From Xanthomonas sp. AM6 (GTDB taxonomy: Bacteria; Pseudomonadota; Gammaproteobacteria; Xanthomonadales; Xanthomonadaceae), in assembly GCF_025665335.1 (NCBI RefSeq), contig NZ_CP106869.1:1948501-2012500 (forward strand): a stretch of 64,000 nucleotides of DNA, read 5' to 3'. The position numbers and the translations under genes are program-made. The notes below the pieces were generated by a model. That model searched no databases. It was not told the DNA's origin and saw nothing but the letters and a program-made list of their open reading frames with translations. Of the stretch, positions 55,026 to 64,000 are shown piece by piece. The stretch's first letter is position 1. Every line of letters starts with the position of its first letter.

Positions 55026-55817
55026 ATGTCCACACTGCAAAAATGGATTGACTACGAAGAACGCCGTGCGCTGTTCTGGTGGAAACCGAAGAACGGGGAG
55101 ATCAACGTCGGCGACCACCTGTCCAAGATCATCGTCTCCAACGTCCTCGGCCAGCGCGACCGCACCCTGCTGGACAAGCGCGACAAGCGCCGGCGCCTGA
55201 TCGCGATCGGCTCGGTGCTGCACTTCGCCAGGGATGGCGACACGGTGTGGGGCAGCGGCGTCAACGGCAAGATTCCGGCCGACCGGCACACCTTCCACAG
55301 CCTCGACGTGCGCGCCGTGCGCGGCCCCAAGACCCGCGCGTTCCTGCGCGAGCGCGGGCTGGAAGTGCCGGAGATCTACGGTGATCCGGGCCTGCTGATG
55401 CCGCTGTTCTTCCCGCGCGAGGCGCTGGCGCCGCCGGCCACGCGGCAGCCGTTCCTGATCGTGCCGCACTTCAACGAGCCGTCGGAAAAGTACGCGCGCT
55501 ACAAGGACCAGCTGGTGTTGCCGAACCGGCAACCGGCCACGTTCGTGCGGCAGCTGCTGGGCGCGGAAATGGTGGTGTCCAGTTCCCTGCACGGCCTGAT
55601 CCTGGCCGAGGCCTACGGCGTGCCGTCGGTGTACCTGGACTGGGGCAACGGCGAGGACCGCTTCAAGTACGACGATTACTACTACGGCACCGGACGCATG
55701 CAGTGGCATGCCGGCCACAGCGTGGAGGAATGCCTGGCGTTGGGCGGCAATGCCGGTTTCGATCTGGACGCCGTGCAGCGCGGGCTGCTGGACAGTTTTC
55801 CCCATGACCTCTGGTGA
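55026..55817 (+). CDS. gumL: Xanthan pyruvyl (ketal) transferase GumL
   Basis: GumL transfers pyruvate from PEP to the terminal mannose. The 263-aa protein belongs to the polysaccharide pyruvyl transferase family: WWKPKNGEINVGDHLSKIIV, then the C-terminal GAEMVVSSSLHGLILAEAYG. The start is ATG 55026, with AAGGAG 9 nt upstream. Its end overlaps gumM by 14 nt. Confidence 0.96.
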   Translation: MSTLQKWIDYEERRALFWWKPKNGEINVGDHLSKIIVSNVLGQRDRTLLDKRDKRRRLIAIGSVLHFARDGDTVWGSGVNGKIPADRHTFHSLDVRAVRGPKTRAFLRERGLEVPEIYGDPGLLMPLFFPREALAPPATRQPFLIVPHFNEPSEKYARYKDQLVLPNRQPATFVRQLLGAEMVVSSSLHGLILAEAYGVPSVYLDWGNGEDRFKYDDYYYGTGRMQWHAGHSVEECLALGGNAGFDLDAVQRGLLDSFPHDLW

Positions 55818-56601
55818 GCGCCAGCCCGAACGCCCGGAGGTGATGGCGCTGGGCGGCTATCCGATCCTGCGCACCACCGAAGCGGCGTTCGCGCAGACGC
55901 TGTTCCAGGCGCAGGCGCGCGGCGAACAGCGCCAGGTGTTCTTCGCCAACACCAACTTCGTGGTGCAGTGCCAGGCGCTGCGCGCGCGCCTGCGCGCGCC
56001 GGGCGTGCGCATCGTCAACGACGGCATCGGCATGGACCTGGGCGCGCTGCTGGTGCATGGCCGGCGCTTCGCCGGCAACCTCAACGGCACCGACCTGATC
56101 CCGTACCTGTGCCGGCACAGCCAGCGGCCGCTGCGCTTCTTCCTGCTCGGCGGGCGTCCCGGTGTGGCCGAGGACGCCGCGCGGACGCTGCGGCAGACGC
56201 TGGGGCAGGAGGTGGTCGGCACCTGCGACGGCTACGGCGAATTCGCCGCGGCCGGCGCCGGGTTGACCGAGCGCATCAACGCCAGCGGCGCCGACGTGGT
56301 GCTGGTGGCGTTCGGCAATCCGCTGCAGGAGACCTGGATCCTCGACCATGCCGCGCAGCTGCGCGCGCCGTTGCTGTTCGGGGTCGGCGCGCTGCTGGAT
56401 TTCCTGTCCGGCAGGGCGCAGCGCGCGCCCGAATGGGTGCGGCGGCTGCACATGGAATGGATGTACCGGCTGTTGCGCGAGCCGCGGCGCCTGCTCAAGC
56501 GCTACAGCTGGGATCTGCTGGTGTTCTTCGGCGTGTGCCTGCGCAATGGCCGGCGTCTCGACCAGGGCGCGGCGGCAGCGGGCATCCCGCGCGCGCCCTG
56601 A
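55804..56601 (+). CDS. gumM: Cellobiose-forming glucosyltransferase GumM
   Basis: GumM adds the second glucose to the lipid carrier (beta-1,4), making the cellobiose backbone unit. The 265-aa GT26 (WecG/TagA family) enzyme contains NDGIGMDLGALLVHG with the catalytic Asp of this family, RFFLLGGRPGVAEDAA and FGNPLQETWILDH. Start ATG 55804 lies inside gumL. The 201-nt gap after it shows no gene. Confidence 0.95.
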   Translation: MTSGERQPERPEVMALGGYPILRTTEAAFAQTLFQAQARGEQRQVFFANTNFVVQCQALRARLRAPGVRIVNDGIGMDLGALLVHGRRFAGNLNGTDLIPYLCRHSQRPLRFFLLGGRPGVAEDAARTLRQTLGQEVVGTCDGYGEFAAAGAGLTERINASGADVVLVAFGNPLQETWILDHAAQLRAPLLFGVGALLDFLSGRAQRAPEWVRRLHMEWMYRLLREPRRLLKRYSWDLLVFFGVCLRNGRRLDQGAAAAGIPRAP

Positions 56602-56802
56602 ACGCGTGCTTGCGGGTGCGTCGCCGCATGCGCCGGTCACGATGAAACGCTGGTGCGCGCCTGCAGCTCGCGCCGGCGCTCGCTGCGAAGTGCGATTCGG
56701 CAGCGCCGCTACCGGGCGGCACGCGCGAGACAGGCCACACGATCGCATCCGCCATTGCGGCATGGCCTGTTCCAATCGCGCCGGCAGCCCCTAGACTGAG
56801 GC

Positions 56803-57273
56803 ATGGCGACCGCATCCTCTTCCCGTATCCAGGCCCTGCTGCACGAACTGTCGCTGCAGCCGCATCCCGAAGGCGGGCACTACGTCCGCGTGCATACCTC
56901 CACGCTGCAGGTCCAGCACGAGGGCGCCACGCGTCCGGCCTGCACCGCGATCCGCTTCCTGCTGGCGCGCGGCGAGCACAGCGACTGGCACCGGATCGAC
57001 GCCGACGAGACCTGGCAGTGGGAGGAGGGCGGCGCGCTGGAACTGCTCAGCTTCGATCCGCAGCATGGCCTGCAACGCCAGCGGCTGGACGCCAGCGAAC
57101 GCGGCGGCGTACCGGCGGTGGTGATCCCGGCCGGCCGCTGGCAGGCGGCGCGGCCGCTGGACGACTACTGCCTGGTGCGCTGTGTGGTGGCGCCGGGCTT
57201 CCTGTGGGAACGCTTCGAACTGCTGTCCGCTGCCGATCCGCTGGCCGCGGACCTGCCCGTGCTGGCGGTGTGA
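56803..57273 (+). CDS. Cupin-fold protein (DUF985 / cupin_5)
   Basis: A 156-aa single-domain cupin with the family core: LSLQPHPEGGHYVRVHTS, AIRFLLARGEHSDWHRID, DETWQWEEGGALELL, VVIPAGRWQAARPLDDYCLVRCVVAPGF. The exact reaction is unknown; relatives may be sugar-binding or epimerase-like. It sits between gumM and gumN with its own start context, and its stop overlaps a possible GTG start of gumN. In the X. campestris operon gumN follows gumM directly, so this gene interrupts the usual order. Confidence 0.88.
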   Translation: MATASSSRIQALLHELSLQPHPEGGHYVRVHTSTLQVQHEGATRPACTAIRFLLARGEHSDWHRIDADETWQWEEGGALELLSFDPQHGLQRQRLDASERGGVPAVVIPAGRWQAARPLDDYCLVRCVVAPGFLWERFELLSAADPLAADLPVLAV

Positions 57274-57329
57274 ACGACGCCGCGCCACGCCCGCGTCCGG
57301 CGCCGGCCCCGTCCCGGGCGTGTGGCCGG

Positions 57330-58352
57330 ATGCGCTGGGCGAATGCGCTGCGAGGCGGCTGCCTCGCCGTGTTGCTGGCATGCGCGACGCTGGCCATGGC
57401 GCAGCCGGGTCCGCCGCCGGCGCCGCCGGCCGCCGCGCCGGTGGTCGATCTGGACGCGGTGCTGGTGACCGGGCGCCAACCCGGTCCGGGGCTGTGGCAG
57501 GTGCGCCGCGGCGCGCACGTGCTGTGGATCCTGGGCACGGTGTCGCCGCTGCCCGAGCGCATGCAGTGGGAATCGGGCGAAGTGGAACGGGTCATCGGCC
57601 AATCGCAGCAGGTCATCGCCGCGCCGACGCTGTCGCTGTCCTCGAACCTGGGCGTGTTCCGCAGCATGCTGCTGTTGCCGTCGCTGCTGAAGGCGCGCCG
57701 CAACCCGGACGGCAAGACCCTGCAGCAGGTGCTGCCGGCGGACCTGTACGCGCGATGGCTGCCGCTGAAGGCGCGCTATCTGGGGCGCGACGGCAGCGTG
57801 GAGAACTGGCGGCCGGTCTTCGCCGCGCAGGCGCTGTACGAGGCGGCGATGCGCAAGTCCGGACTGAGCATGGCCAGCGTCGCCGAGCCGGTGATCGCGC
57901 GCGCGGCCAAGCGCGCCAAGGTGCCGATCGTGCCGGTGGTGGTGGCGGTGAAGGTGCCCGACGCCAAGCGCGCGCTGCAGGAATTCCGTGCGACGTCGTT
58001 GAACGACAGCCACTGCTTCGCACGCACCTTGCAGGTCATCCAGGACGACCTGGAGGCGATGGGGCAGCGTGCCAATGCCTGGTCCGAAGGCGATCTCGAC
58101 GCGCTCGGCAGGCTGCCGCGCAACGATCAGTACCGGGTGTGCATGGACGCGGTGGGCGAGGCCGCGATCGCGCGCAGGCTGGGCCTGGGCGACGTGCGCC
58201 GGCGTGCGCTGGACCAATGGCTGGAGGCGGCCGAGCGGGCGCTGGCGAAGAACCGCTCCAGCTTCGCGGTGCTGTCGATGCAGAGCCTGCAGGAGGCCGA
58301 CGGTCCACTGGACCGGCTGCGCGCACGCGGTTACGAGGTGGTCGCGCCCTGA
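57330..58352 (+). CDS. gumN: GumN, TraB/GumN-family protein
   Basis: A secreted protein of the TraB/PrgY/GumN superfamily, with no established role in xanthan synthesis. ATG 57330 begins a signal peptide (MRWANALRGGCLAVLLACAT, ending LAMAQ) and gives 340 aa. GTG 57270, overlapping the cupin stop, is an alternative that adds 20 residues. Core motifs are HVLWILGTVSPLPERMQW and MASVAEPVIARAAKRAKVPIV. It is the last plus-strand gene; gumO and gumP do not follow. dxs converges from the right. Confidence 0.9.
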   Translation: MRWANALRGGCLAVLLACATLAMAQPGPPPAPPAAAPVVDLDAVLVTGRQPGPGLWQVRRGAHVLWILGTVSPLPERMQWESGEVERVIGQSQQVIAAPTLSLSSNLGVFRSMLLLPSLLKARRNPDGKTLQQVLPADLYARWLPLKARYLGRDGSVENWRPVFAAQALYEAAMRKSGLSMASVAEPVIARAAKRAKVPIVPVVVAVKVPDAKRALQEFRATSLNDSHCFARTLQVIQDDLEAMGQRANAWSEGDLDALGRLPRNDQYRVCMDAVGEAAIARRLGLGDVRRRALDQWLEAAERALAKNRSSFAVLSMQSLQEADGPLDRLRARGYEVVAP

Positions 58353-58360
58353 TGCGCTGC

Positions 58361-58393
58361 GGTGCGGCGCGCGGCGCCTGGCCGCGCCGCACC
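58361..58393. other. Hairpin between convergent gumN and dxs
   Basis: GGTGCGGCGCG (58361-58371) pairs perfectly with 58383-58393 around an 11-nt loop. It may act as a shared end for both transcripts, though no T tract follows on either strand. Confidence 0.5.
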
Positions 58394-58415
58394 TGCCATG
58401 CCGACCGCGCTGCTG

Positions 58416-60329
58416 TCAGCCGGCCGCGGTACGCGGCGTGTTGGCGCCGGCGGCCAGTTGCGGCCAGCGCGCCAGGATCGCCGCGCGGATGCCGGCGGCG
58501 TCGATGCCGGCTTCGGCCAGCAACTGCTCGCGGCTGGCATGGTGCTGGAACGCATCGGGCAGGCCCAGGTGCAGCACCGGGCGCAGCACGCCCTCGGCAT
58601 TGAGCAGCTCGGCCACGCCGGAGCCGGCGCCGCCGGCCACCACGTTGTCCTCGATGGTCACGAAGCCGTCGTGGTTGCGGGCCAGTTCCAGCAGCAGCGC
58701 GCGGTCCAGCGGCTTGACGAAGCGCATGTTGACCACGCTCAGGCCGAGTTCGCGCCCGACCTGTTCGGCCGCCGCCACGGTCGCGCCGAACGCCAGCAGC
58801 GCCAGCGTGGCGCCCTGCACACGCAGCTGCGCCTTGCCGATCGGCAGCGTGTCCAGCGCCGTGCCGGGCGCCACGCCGGGGCCGGTGCCGCGCGGGTAGC
58901 GCACCGCGGCCGGGCCGGCGTGGCGCAGGCCGGTGCTGAGCATCTGCCGGCACTCGGCCTCGTCGGCCGGCGCCATCACCACCAGGTGCGGCACGCAGCG
59001 CAGGAAGCTCAGGTCCAGGTTGCCGGCATGGGTGGCGCCGTCCGGGCCGACCACGCCGCCGCGGTCGATCGCGAACAGCACGTCGAGCTGCTGCACCGCC
59101 ACGTCGTGCACCAACTGGTCGTAGCCGCGCTGCAGGAAGGTCGAATAGATCGCCACCACGGGCTTGGCGCCCTGCGTGGCCATGCCCGCGGCCAGCGTCA
59201 CCGCGTGCTGCTCGGCGATCGCCACGTCGAAGTAGCGCTGCGGGTATTCCTTGCTGAAGCGCACCAGGCCCGAGCCCTCGCGCATCGCCGGGGTGATCGC
59301 CAACAGCGCCGGTTCGGCCGCGGCCATGTCGCAGACCCAGTCGCCGAACACGTCGGTGTAGGCCGGCGCCTTGGCGCCCGGCTTGGACACCAGGCCCTTG
59401 CTCGGATCGAACGGGCCGACCGCGTGGTAGCCGATCTGGTCGCCCTCGGCCAGTTCGTAGCCCTTGCCCTTGGTGGTGATCACGTGCAGCAGCTGCGGGC
59501 CCTTCAGCGTCTGCAGGGTCTTCAGCGCGCCGATCAGCGCCGGCAGGTCGTGGCCGTCGATCGGGCCGGTGTAGTGGAAACCCATCTCCTCGAACAGCGT
59601 GGACGGCACGAACATGCCCTTCCAGTGCTCTTCCCAGCGGCGCACGAAGCGCGCGGTGGGATTGCTCTTCTTGTCGCCGAGGATCTTCTTGCCGCCCTCG
59701 CGGATCGCGTTGAGGGTCTTGCTGCCGCTCATCCGCCCGAGCATCTTGGTGACCCCGCCGACCGCCTCGGAGATCGACATGCGGTTGTCGTTGAGGATCA
59801 CCAGCAGGTTCGGTTTCGGGTCCATGCCGCCGGCGTGGTTCAGGGCCTCGTAGGCCATGCCGGCGGTCATCGCGCCGTCGCCGATCACCGCGACCACCTT
59901 GCGCTCGTCGCCGGCGCGCTGCAGCGCGATGGCCATGCCCAGCGCCGCGGAGATCGAGGTGGAGGAGTGGCCGACGCCGAAGGTGTCGTATTCGCTCTCC
60001 TCGCGCTTGGGGAACGGCGCCACGCCGCCGGCCTGCTTGACCGAATGGATCTGGTCGCGGCGCCCGGTCAGGATCTTGTGCGGGTAGGTCTGGTGGCCGA
60101 CATCCCACACCAGCTGGTCGACCGGGGTGTCGTACAGGTAGTGCAGGGCCACGGTGAGTTCGATCACGCCCAGGCCGGCGCCGAAATGGCCGCCGCTCTT
60201 GCCGACGCACTCGATCAGGTAGGCGCGCAGTTCCTCGGCGATCGCCGGCAGCTCCGATTCCTCGAAGCGGCGCAGTTCGGCGGGGATCTGGATGCGCGAG
60301 AGGCGCGGATAGCGGGTGGGGTCGATCAT
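58416..60329 (-). CDS. dxs: 1-deoxy-D-xylulose-5-phosphate synthase
   Basis: A thiamine-diphosphate enzyme that joins pyruvate and glyceraldehyde-3-phosphate in the MEP isoprenoid pathway. ATG 60329 gives 637 aa starting [13 protein letters not shown]; a TTG three codons upstream is less likely. The family motifs are in order: [20 protein letters not shown], the ThDP motif [20 protein letters not shown] ... NDN, and the C-terminal transketolase part ([28 protein letters not shown]). It supplies the precursor of the undecaprenyl carrier used by gum, but the adjacency is probably coincidental. Confidence 0.97.
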   Translation of the reverse strand: MIDPTRYPRLSRIQIPAELRRFEESELPAIAEELRAYLIECVGKSGGHFGAGLGVIELTVALHYLYDTPVDQLVWDVGHQTYPHKILTGRRDQIHSVKQAGGVAPFPKREESEYDTFGVGHSSTSISAALGMAIALQRAGDERKVVAVIGDGAMTAGMAYEALNHAGGMDPKPNLLVILNDNRMSISEAVGGVTKMLGRMSGSKTLNAIREGGKKILGDKKSNPTARFVRRWEEHWKGMFVPSTLFEEMGFHYTGPIDGHDLPALIGALKTLQTLKGPQLLHVITTKGKGYELAEGDQIGYHAVGPFDPSKGLVSKPGAKAPAYTDVFGDWVCDMAAAEPALLAITPAMREGSGLVRFSKEYPQRYFDVAIAEQHAVTLAAGMATQGAKPVVAIYSTFLQRGYDQLVHDVAVQQLDVLFAIDRGGVVGPDGATHAGNLDLSFLRCVPHLVVMAPADEAECRQMLSTGLRHAGPAAVRYPRGTGPGVAPGTALDTLPIGKAQLRVQGATLALLAFGATVAAAEQVGRELGLSVVNMRFVKPLDRALLLELARNHDGFVTIEDNVVAGGAGSGVAELLNAEGVLRPVLHLGLPDAFQHHASREQLLAEAGIDAAGIRAAILARWPQLAAGANTPRTAAG

Positions 60330-60480
60330 CGGAATCAAGGTTCAGCGGATCGGCCATTTTCCTCCCCATTCCAGGCACGGGCAAGCAACCTGTTCAGCCC
60401 GGTCCGGGCGCGGGCCGCGCTGGCGGCGGGGTGCGGCAATCGGTCGCAGTGCGCGGCGCGTTGCGCGCCGGGGGAGCGGT

Positions 60481-61140
60481 TCAGACCGAGAGCTTGGAAC
60501 GCTTGGGCAACTGCGCCTTCAGGAACGACATCTGGTCGGCCAGGATGTTGCGGTTGGACAGGATCAGGTGTTCGATCCAGCTCGGCCGGTAGGGCACCGC
60601 CAGCAGCGGCATCGACGCCTGCTGCGGGGTGCGGTTGCCCTTGCGCGAATTGCAGTGGAAGCAGGCGGTGACCACGTTCTCCCAGGTGTCGCGGCCGCCC
60701 TTGGACACCGGCAGCACGTGGTCGCGGGTCAGCTGCGGGCGGCTGAACTGCTGGCCGCAGTACAGGCACAGCTGCGCGTCGCGGGCGAACAGCGCGGTAT
60801 TGGTCAGGGTCGGGGTGGGATCGAGCGCGCGCGAGCGCGCATGGCCGCGCGCGGCGATGATCGGATGCAGGTGCAGCACGCTGCGCTCGCCGCTGGCGCG
60901 CGACATCCCGCCATGGATGTGCATGCACGGCTCGCCCAGGGTCCAGGCCACCGCGCCGCGCGCGTACAGGCAGGCGGCCGATTGCCAGTTGATCCAGTCC
61001 AGCACCCGGCCGTGCGCGTCCAGCGACAGCAGTCGCACCGAAGGCAGGTGGGCGGGGGAGGACGCGAAAGACGCCTCGCCGGCCGAAGCGGCGAAGGCTC
61101 CGGTATCGATCAGACCAAGCGTTGTTGTGTCTGTCTCCAT
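60481..61140 (-). CDS. HNH endonuclease
   Basis: 219 aa with a C-terminal HNH domain (about 115-175). Zinc-type cysteine pairs LCLYC and CFHC frame the RDHVLPVSKGGRDTWENVV core, whose His (RDH), Asn (WENVV) and second Asn/His (CFHCNSRKG) are all present. The N-terminal half (about 40-100) is a conserved extra region of bacterial HNH proteins with unknown role. It stands alone, with no methylase or phage genes nearby. The 151-nt gap to dxs is empty. Confidence 0.92.
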   Translation of the reverse strand: METDTTTLGLIDTGAFAASAGEASFASSPAHLPSVRLLSLDAHGRVLDWINWQSAACLYARGAVAWTLGEPCMHIHGGMSRASGERSVLHLHPIIAARGHARSRALDPTPTLTNTALFARDAQLCLYCGQQFSRPQLTRDHVLPVSKGGRDTWENVVTACFHCNSRKGNRTPQQASMPLLAVPYRPSWIEHLILSNRNILADQMSFLKAQLPKRSKLSV

Positions 61141-61242
61141 CGGGAAAACAGCTTATACCCGATTGTTGACGATTTGTGTATCGCGACGGGACGGATCGGC
61201 GCGACCGGCGGCGCATGCGTGCCGGTCGCGCGATCGCCTTGC

Positions 61243-63027
61243 TCAGAAGCGCGCGTCGGCCATCGCCATCAGCGGCTCGGCGCCGGCCTCGATCACCGCG
61301 GCGTGGGTCAGCGTGCGCGGCAGGATCTTGGCGTAGTAGAAGCGCGCGGTCTCGCGCTTGGACTGCTTGAACGCCTCGCTCTGCGCCGAGGCCTCGGCCG
61401 CGGCGACGCTGCGCGCCCACCAGTAGGCCAGCACCACGTAGCCGGAATAGAACACGTAGTCGTAGCTGGCCGCGCCCAGTTCGTCGGCGTTGCCGGCGGC
61501 GCGCTGCAGGATGCGCCTGGTCAGCGCCGCCCATTCGCCGGCCTTCTCGCGCAGCGGGCCGGCGAACTCGGCCACCGCCGGGTTGTCGCCGTGCTCGGCG
61601 AGGAAGGCCTCGATCTGCGCCAGGAACAGCTTCAGCCCCGCGCCCTGGCTGGACGCGGTCTTGCGCCCGATCAGGTCCAGTGCCTGGATGCCGGTGGTGC
61701 CTTCGTACAGGGTGGTGATGCGCGCATCGCGCGCCAGCTGCTCCATGCCGTGCTCGTGGATGTAGCCGTGGCCGCCGAAGCACTGCAGCGCGTGGTAGGT
61801 GTTCTCCACGCCCCATTCGGTCTGGCAGGCCTTGGAGATCGGGGTGAGGAAGCTGACCAGCACGTCGGCCTGCTCGCGCTCGGCCGGGTCCTGCGCGTGG
61901 TGGGCGATGTCGATCAGGGTCGCCGCGTGCAGCGCCAGCAGGCGGCTGCCTTCGGTCAGCGCCTTCACCGTCAGCAGCATGCGGCGCACGTCCGGGTGCA
62001 CCAGGATCGGGTCGGCCGGCTTGTCTGGCAGCTTGGCGCCGGTCAGCGAGCGCGACTGCAGGCGTTCGCGCGCGTAGCGCAGGGCGTTCTGGTAGGCGCG
62101 CTCGGACAGGCCGATGCCCTGCAGGCCGACGCCCAGCCGCGCCGTGTTCATCATCGTGAACATGGCCTGCAGGCCCTTGTGCGGCTGGCCGACCAGGTAG
62201 CCCTGCGCGCCGTCGAAGTTCAGCACGCAGGTGGCCGAGCCGTGGATGCCCATCTTGTGCTCCAGCGAGCCGCAGCGCACCGCGTTGCGTTCGCCGACGC
62301 TGCCGTCGCGGGCGACCTTGAACTTGGGCACCACCAGCAGCGAGATGCCCTTGGCCCCGGCCGGCGCGTCCGGCAGCCGCGCCAGCACCAGGTGCACGAT
62401 GTTGTCGGTGAAGTCGTGCTCGCCGGCGGTGATGAAGATCTTGGTGCCGCTGACCGACCAGCTGCCGTCGGCATTGGGCTCGGCGCGGGTCTTGAGCAGG
62501 CCCAGGTCGGTGCCGCAGTGCGGCTCGGTCAGGCACATGGTGCCGGTCCAGCGGCCGTCGACCAGCGGCTTCAGGAACACCTCCTGCTGCCAGGCCTCGC
62601 CGTGCTGCTTCAGCGCCTCGACCGCGCCGTGCGACAGCAGCGGGAAGTTGCCCCAGGCCAGATTGGCGGCGTTGACCATCTCGTTGAGCGGCACCCCCAG
62701 CGTGTGCGGCAGGCCCTGGCCGCCGAACTCGGTGGCGGCGGTCAGCCCGGTCCAGCCGCCGTCGGCGAACTGACGGTAGGCCTCGCGGAAACCGGGCGCG
62801 GTGGTGACCGCACCGGTGGCCGCGTCCAGCGTGCAGCCATGTTCGTCGCCGACGCGGTTCAGCGGCGCCAGCACGCTGCCGGTGAAGCGCGCGGCTTCTT
62901 CCAGGACGGCGTCGACCACGTCGGCGCTGGCCTCGGCATAGCCCAGGCGGGCGAACAAGGCCTCCACCTGCAGCACGTCGTGCAGCGCGAAGCGCAGGTC
63001 GGTCAGCGGGGCTTGGTAGGTGCTCAT
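61243..63027 (-). CDS. Acyl-CoA dehydrogenase (DmdC/FadE-like, 594 aa)
   Basis: This FAD enzyme oxidises acyl-CoA thioesters. It is longer than ordinary acyl-CoA dehydrogenases because of an extra N-terminal segment and a C-terminal ~120-residue domain, as in DmdC-type proteins. Motifs are MCLTEPHCGTDLGLLKTRA and WSVSGTKIFITAGEHD (FAD binding), GIGLSERAYQNALRYARERLQ, and QCFGGHGYIHEHGMEQLARDARITTLYEGTTGIQ. The substrate cannot be told from sequence; fatty acyl-CoA is more likely than methylmercaptopropionyl-CoA in Xanthomonas (inference). It is not part of a visible operon. Confidence 0.93.
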   Translation of the reverse strand: MSTYQAPLTDLRFALHDVLQVEALFARLGYAEASADVVDAVLEEAARFTGSVLAPLNRVGDEHGCTLDAATGAVTTAPGFREAYRQFADGGWTGLTAATEFGGQGLPHTLGVPLNEMVNAANLAWGNFPLLSHGAVEALKQHGEAWQQEVFLKPLVDGRWTGTMCLTEPHCGTDLGLLKTRAEPNADGSWSVSGTKIFITAGEHDFTDNIVHLVLARLPDAPAGAKGISLLVVPKFKVARDGSVGERNAVRCGSLEHKMGIHGSATCVLNFDGAQGYLVGQPHKGLQAMFTMMNTARLGVGLQGIGLSERAYQNALRYARERLQSRSLTGAKLPDKPADPILVHPDVRRMLLTVKALTEGSRLLALHAATLIDIAHHAQDPAEREQADVLVSFLTPISKACQTEWGVENTYHALQCFGGHGYIHEHGMEQLARDARITTLYEGTTGIQALDLIGRKTASSQGAGLKLFLAQIEAFLAEHGDNPAVAEFAGPLREKAGEWAALTRRILQRAAGNADELGAASYDYVFYSGYVVLAYWWARSVAAAEASAQSEAFKQSKRETARFYYAKILPRTLTHAAVIEAGAEPLMAMADARF

Positions 63028-63097
63028 GCGGTCGCTCGTGACAGGGGCCGCGGCGCGGCCGAGGCGCGCAGGATACTACGGCGTATGGAGTGTGGGG

Positions 63098-63215
63098 CCG
63101 GGATTCGGGATTGGGGATTCGGGATCGGCAACAGCCGTCCTGCGCAGTGGACGGATCGCCGCCAAGATCCGCCGTCGCTTTTGCCAATCCCCAATCCCCA
63201 ATCCCTAATCACGGC
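63098..63215. repeat. Imperfect inverted repeat (GGGATTGGGGATTC class)
   Basis: GCCGGGATTCGGGATTGGGG onward (63098-63131) is inverted at 63182-63215 (CCAATCCCCAATCCC ... CACGGC) with a few mismatches and 50 nt between. It is the same family as 39482-39597. It fills the gap before the acyl-CoA dehydrogenase and overlaps the end of the next gene. Confidence 0.8.
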
Positions 63216-64000
63216 TTCCACGCACGGTGACCGTCGCGGTCATGCCCGCCGCCAGGATCGTGCCCGCGGGGACGCTGGCCGGATCGATGCGCACCCGCAC
63301 CGGCACGCGCTGCGCTAGGCGGATCCAGTTGAAGGTGGGGCTGACGTCGGCCAGCAGCGAGGCGCCGGTCGGGTTGTCGCTGTCGGCGATGCCGCGGGCG
63401 ATGCCTTCGACCCGGCCGTGCAGCAGCACGCCGCCGCTCATCAGGCGGATGTCGGCGCGGTCGCCGACGTGCACCTGCGGCAGCTTGGTCTCCTCGAAGT
63501 AGCCGTAGATCCACATCGCGTCGTCGCGCACCAGCGCCAGCCGCGCGCTGCCGGCCTGGGCGTAGTCGCCCACGCGCACGTCCAGGTTGGTGACGTAGCC
63601 ATCGGCGGTGGCGCGCACTTGGGTGCGCTGCAGGTCCAGCTCGGCCAGGTCGACCGCGGCCTGGGCCTGCGCCACCGCCGCCAATGCCTGCGCCTGTGCG
63701 GCGCTGGCCTGGCCGCGCAGGGCGGCGGTGCGGTGCACGTCGGCCTGCGCCGAGCGCGCGGTGGCCTCGGCGTCGGAGCGCGACTCGGCCGAGATCACCG
63801 CCGCGGCGCGCGCGCGCCGTTCGGCCTGCGCGCGGCGCATCTGGAATTCGGCCTCGCTGGCCGCCTGGCTGGCGGCCGCGGCGGAGATGCTGGCGCCGGC
63901 CGAGCGCGCCTGCGCCTGCGCGGCCGCGAGGTCGGCGCGCGCCTGCTCCAGCGCCAGTTCGAAGCGCCGCCGGTCGACGCTGAACAGCACTTCGCCGCGC
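63205..64000 (-). CDS. HlyD/EmrA-type membrane fusion protein (N-terminus beyond window)
   Basis: This is the periplasmic adaptor of a drug or compound efflux pump. About 265 residues are visible. The frame runs off the right edge with GEVLFSVDRRRFELALEQARADLAAA, the first biotinyl-lipoyl half. An alanine-rich coiled-coil hairpin follows (about 120 residues), then the second lipoyl half (VRATADGYVTNLDVRVGDYAQAG) and the beta-barrel domain ending AAGMTATVTVRGSRD. The EmrA-like pattern suggests an MFS partner, which should lie outside the window. Confidence 0.9.
   Translation of the reverse strand, partial: RGEVLFSVDRRRFELALEQARADLAAAQAQARSAGASISAAAASQAASEAEFQMRRAQAERRARAAAVISAESRSDAEATARSAQADVHRTAALRGQASAAQAQALAAVAQAQAAVDLAELDLQRTQVRATADGYVTNLDVRVGDYAQAGSARLALVRDDAMWIYGYFEETKLPQVHVGDRADIRLMSGGVLLHGRVEGIARGIADSDNPTGASLLADVSPTFNWIRLAQRVPVRVRIDPASVPAGTILAAGMTATVTVRGSRD

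Overview
The window looks like chromosomal DNA of a Xanthomonas species (Xanthomonadaceae, high GC). Four things point there: a complete bactericidal-type VirB/VirD4 type IV secretion system (X-T4SS) with the genus-typical gene order; the conserved block thrS-infC-rpmI-rplT-pheS-pheT-ihfA-merR-tRNA-Pro in front of a gum (xanthan) operon; a TonB-receptor-linked maltodextrin locus; and the short GGGATTGGGGATTC-type and GTAGGAGCGGC-type intergenic palindromes common in this family. The gum operon lacks a gumG copy, and gumO/gumP are absent next to gumN. This suggests a species outside the X. campestris core group, but that is inference.

Layout. 1-1052: end of uvrB, tRNA-Val(GAC) and a terminator. 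1160-14682: a small unknown gene, then virD4, virB7-8-9-10-11, virB1-2-3-4, virB5 and virB6. 14706-16802: an AT-richer accessory tract holding two intact DUF4189 secreted proteins, one broken DUF4189 gene and two extra copies of the 3' end of virB6, each with its own C-terminal tail. 17021-30574: a maltodextrin regulon (GH13 alpha-glucosidase, TonB-dependent receptor, GH97, six-hairpin glycosidase, sugar MFS transporter, GH13 lipoprotein amylase). A shared palindrome, TGAATACGTATGCA, lies before three of its four transcription units. 30882-33204: a small inner-membrane operon (PepSY, DUF3649, DUF3325) with a Fur-box-like site. 33346-34431: a LacI-family regulator, the likely owner of the palindrome. 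34864-42812: translation and nucleoid genes and tRNA-Pro(GGG). 43354-58352: gumB-F and gumH-M for xanthan, a cupin gene, then gumN. 58416-64000, all on the minus strand: dxs, an HNH endonuclease, an acyl-CoA dehydrogenase and a truncated HlyD/EmrA-type membrane fusion protein.

How the parts work together. VirD4, VirB4 and VirB11 power the T4SS. VirB7-VirB9-VirB10 form the core, VirB3-VirB6-VirB8 the inner membrane complex, VirB2-VirB5 the pilus, and VirB1 opens peptidoglycan. The most unusual region follows virB6. The virB6 3' end is repeated with only two mismatches in 288 bp, each copy continues into a different hydrophilic tail, and two of the three tails are followed at once by a DUF4189 gene. 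This resembles a set of exchangeable tail/partner modules such as the displaced ends of Rhs or CdiA toxins, here attached to a secretion channel component. In the sugar locus, outer-membrane uptake, periplasmic hydrolysis and inner-membrane transport appear to be co-regulated. The gum operon encodes assembly of the pentasaccharide repeat (GumD, H, K, I; with cellulose-chain synthase GumM), its decoration (GumF, GumL) and its export (GumB, C, E, J).
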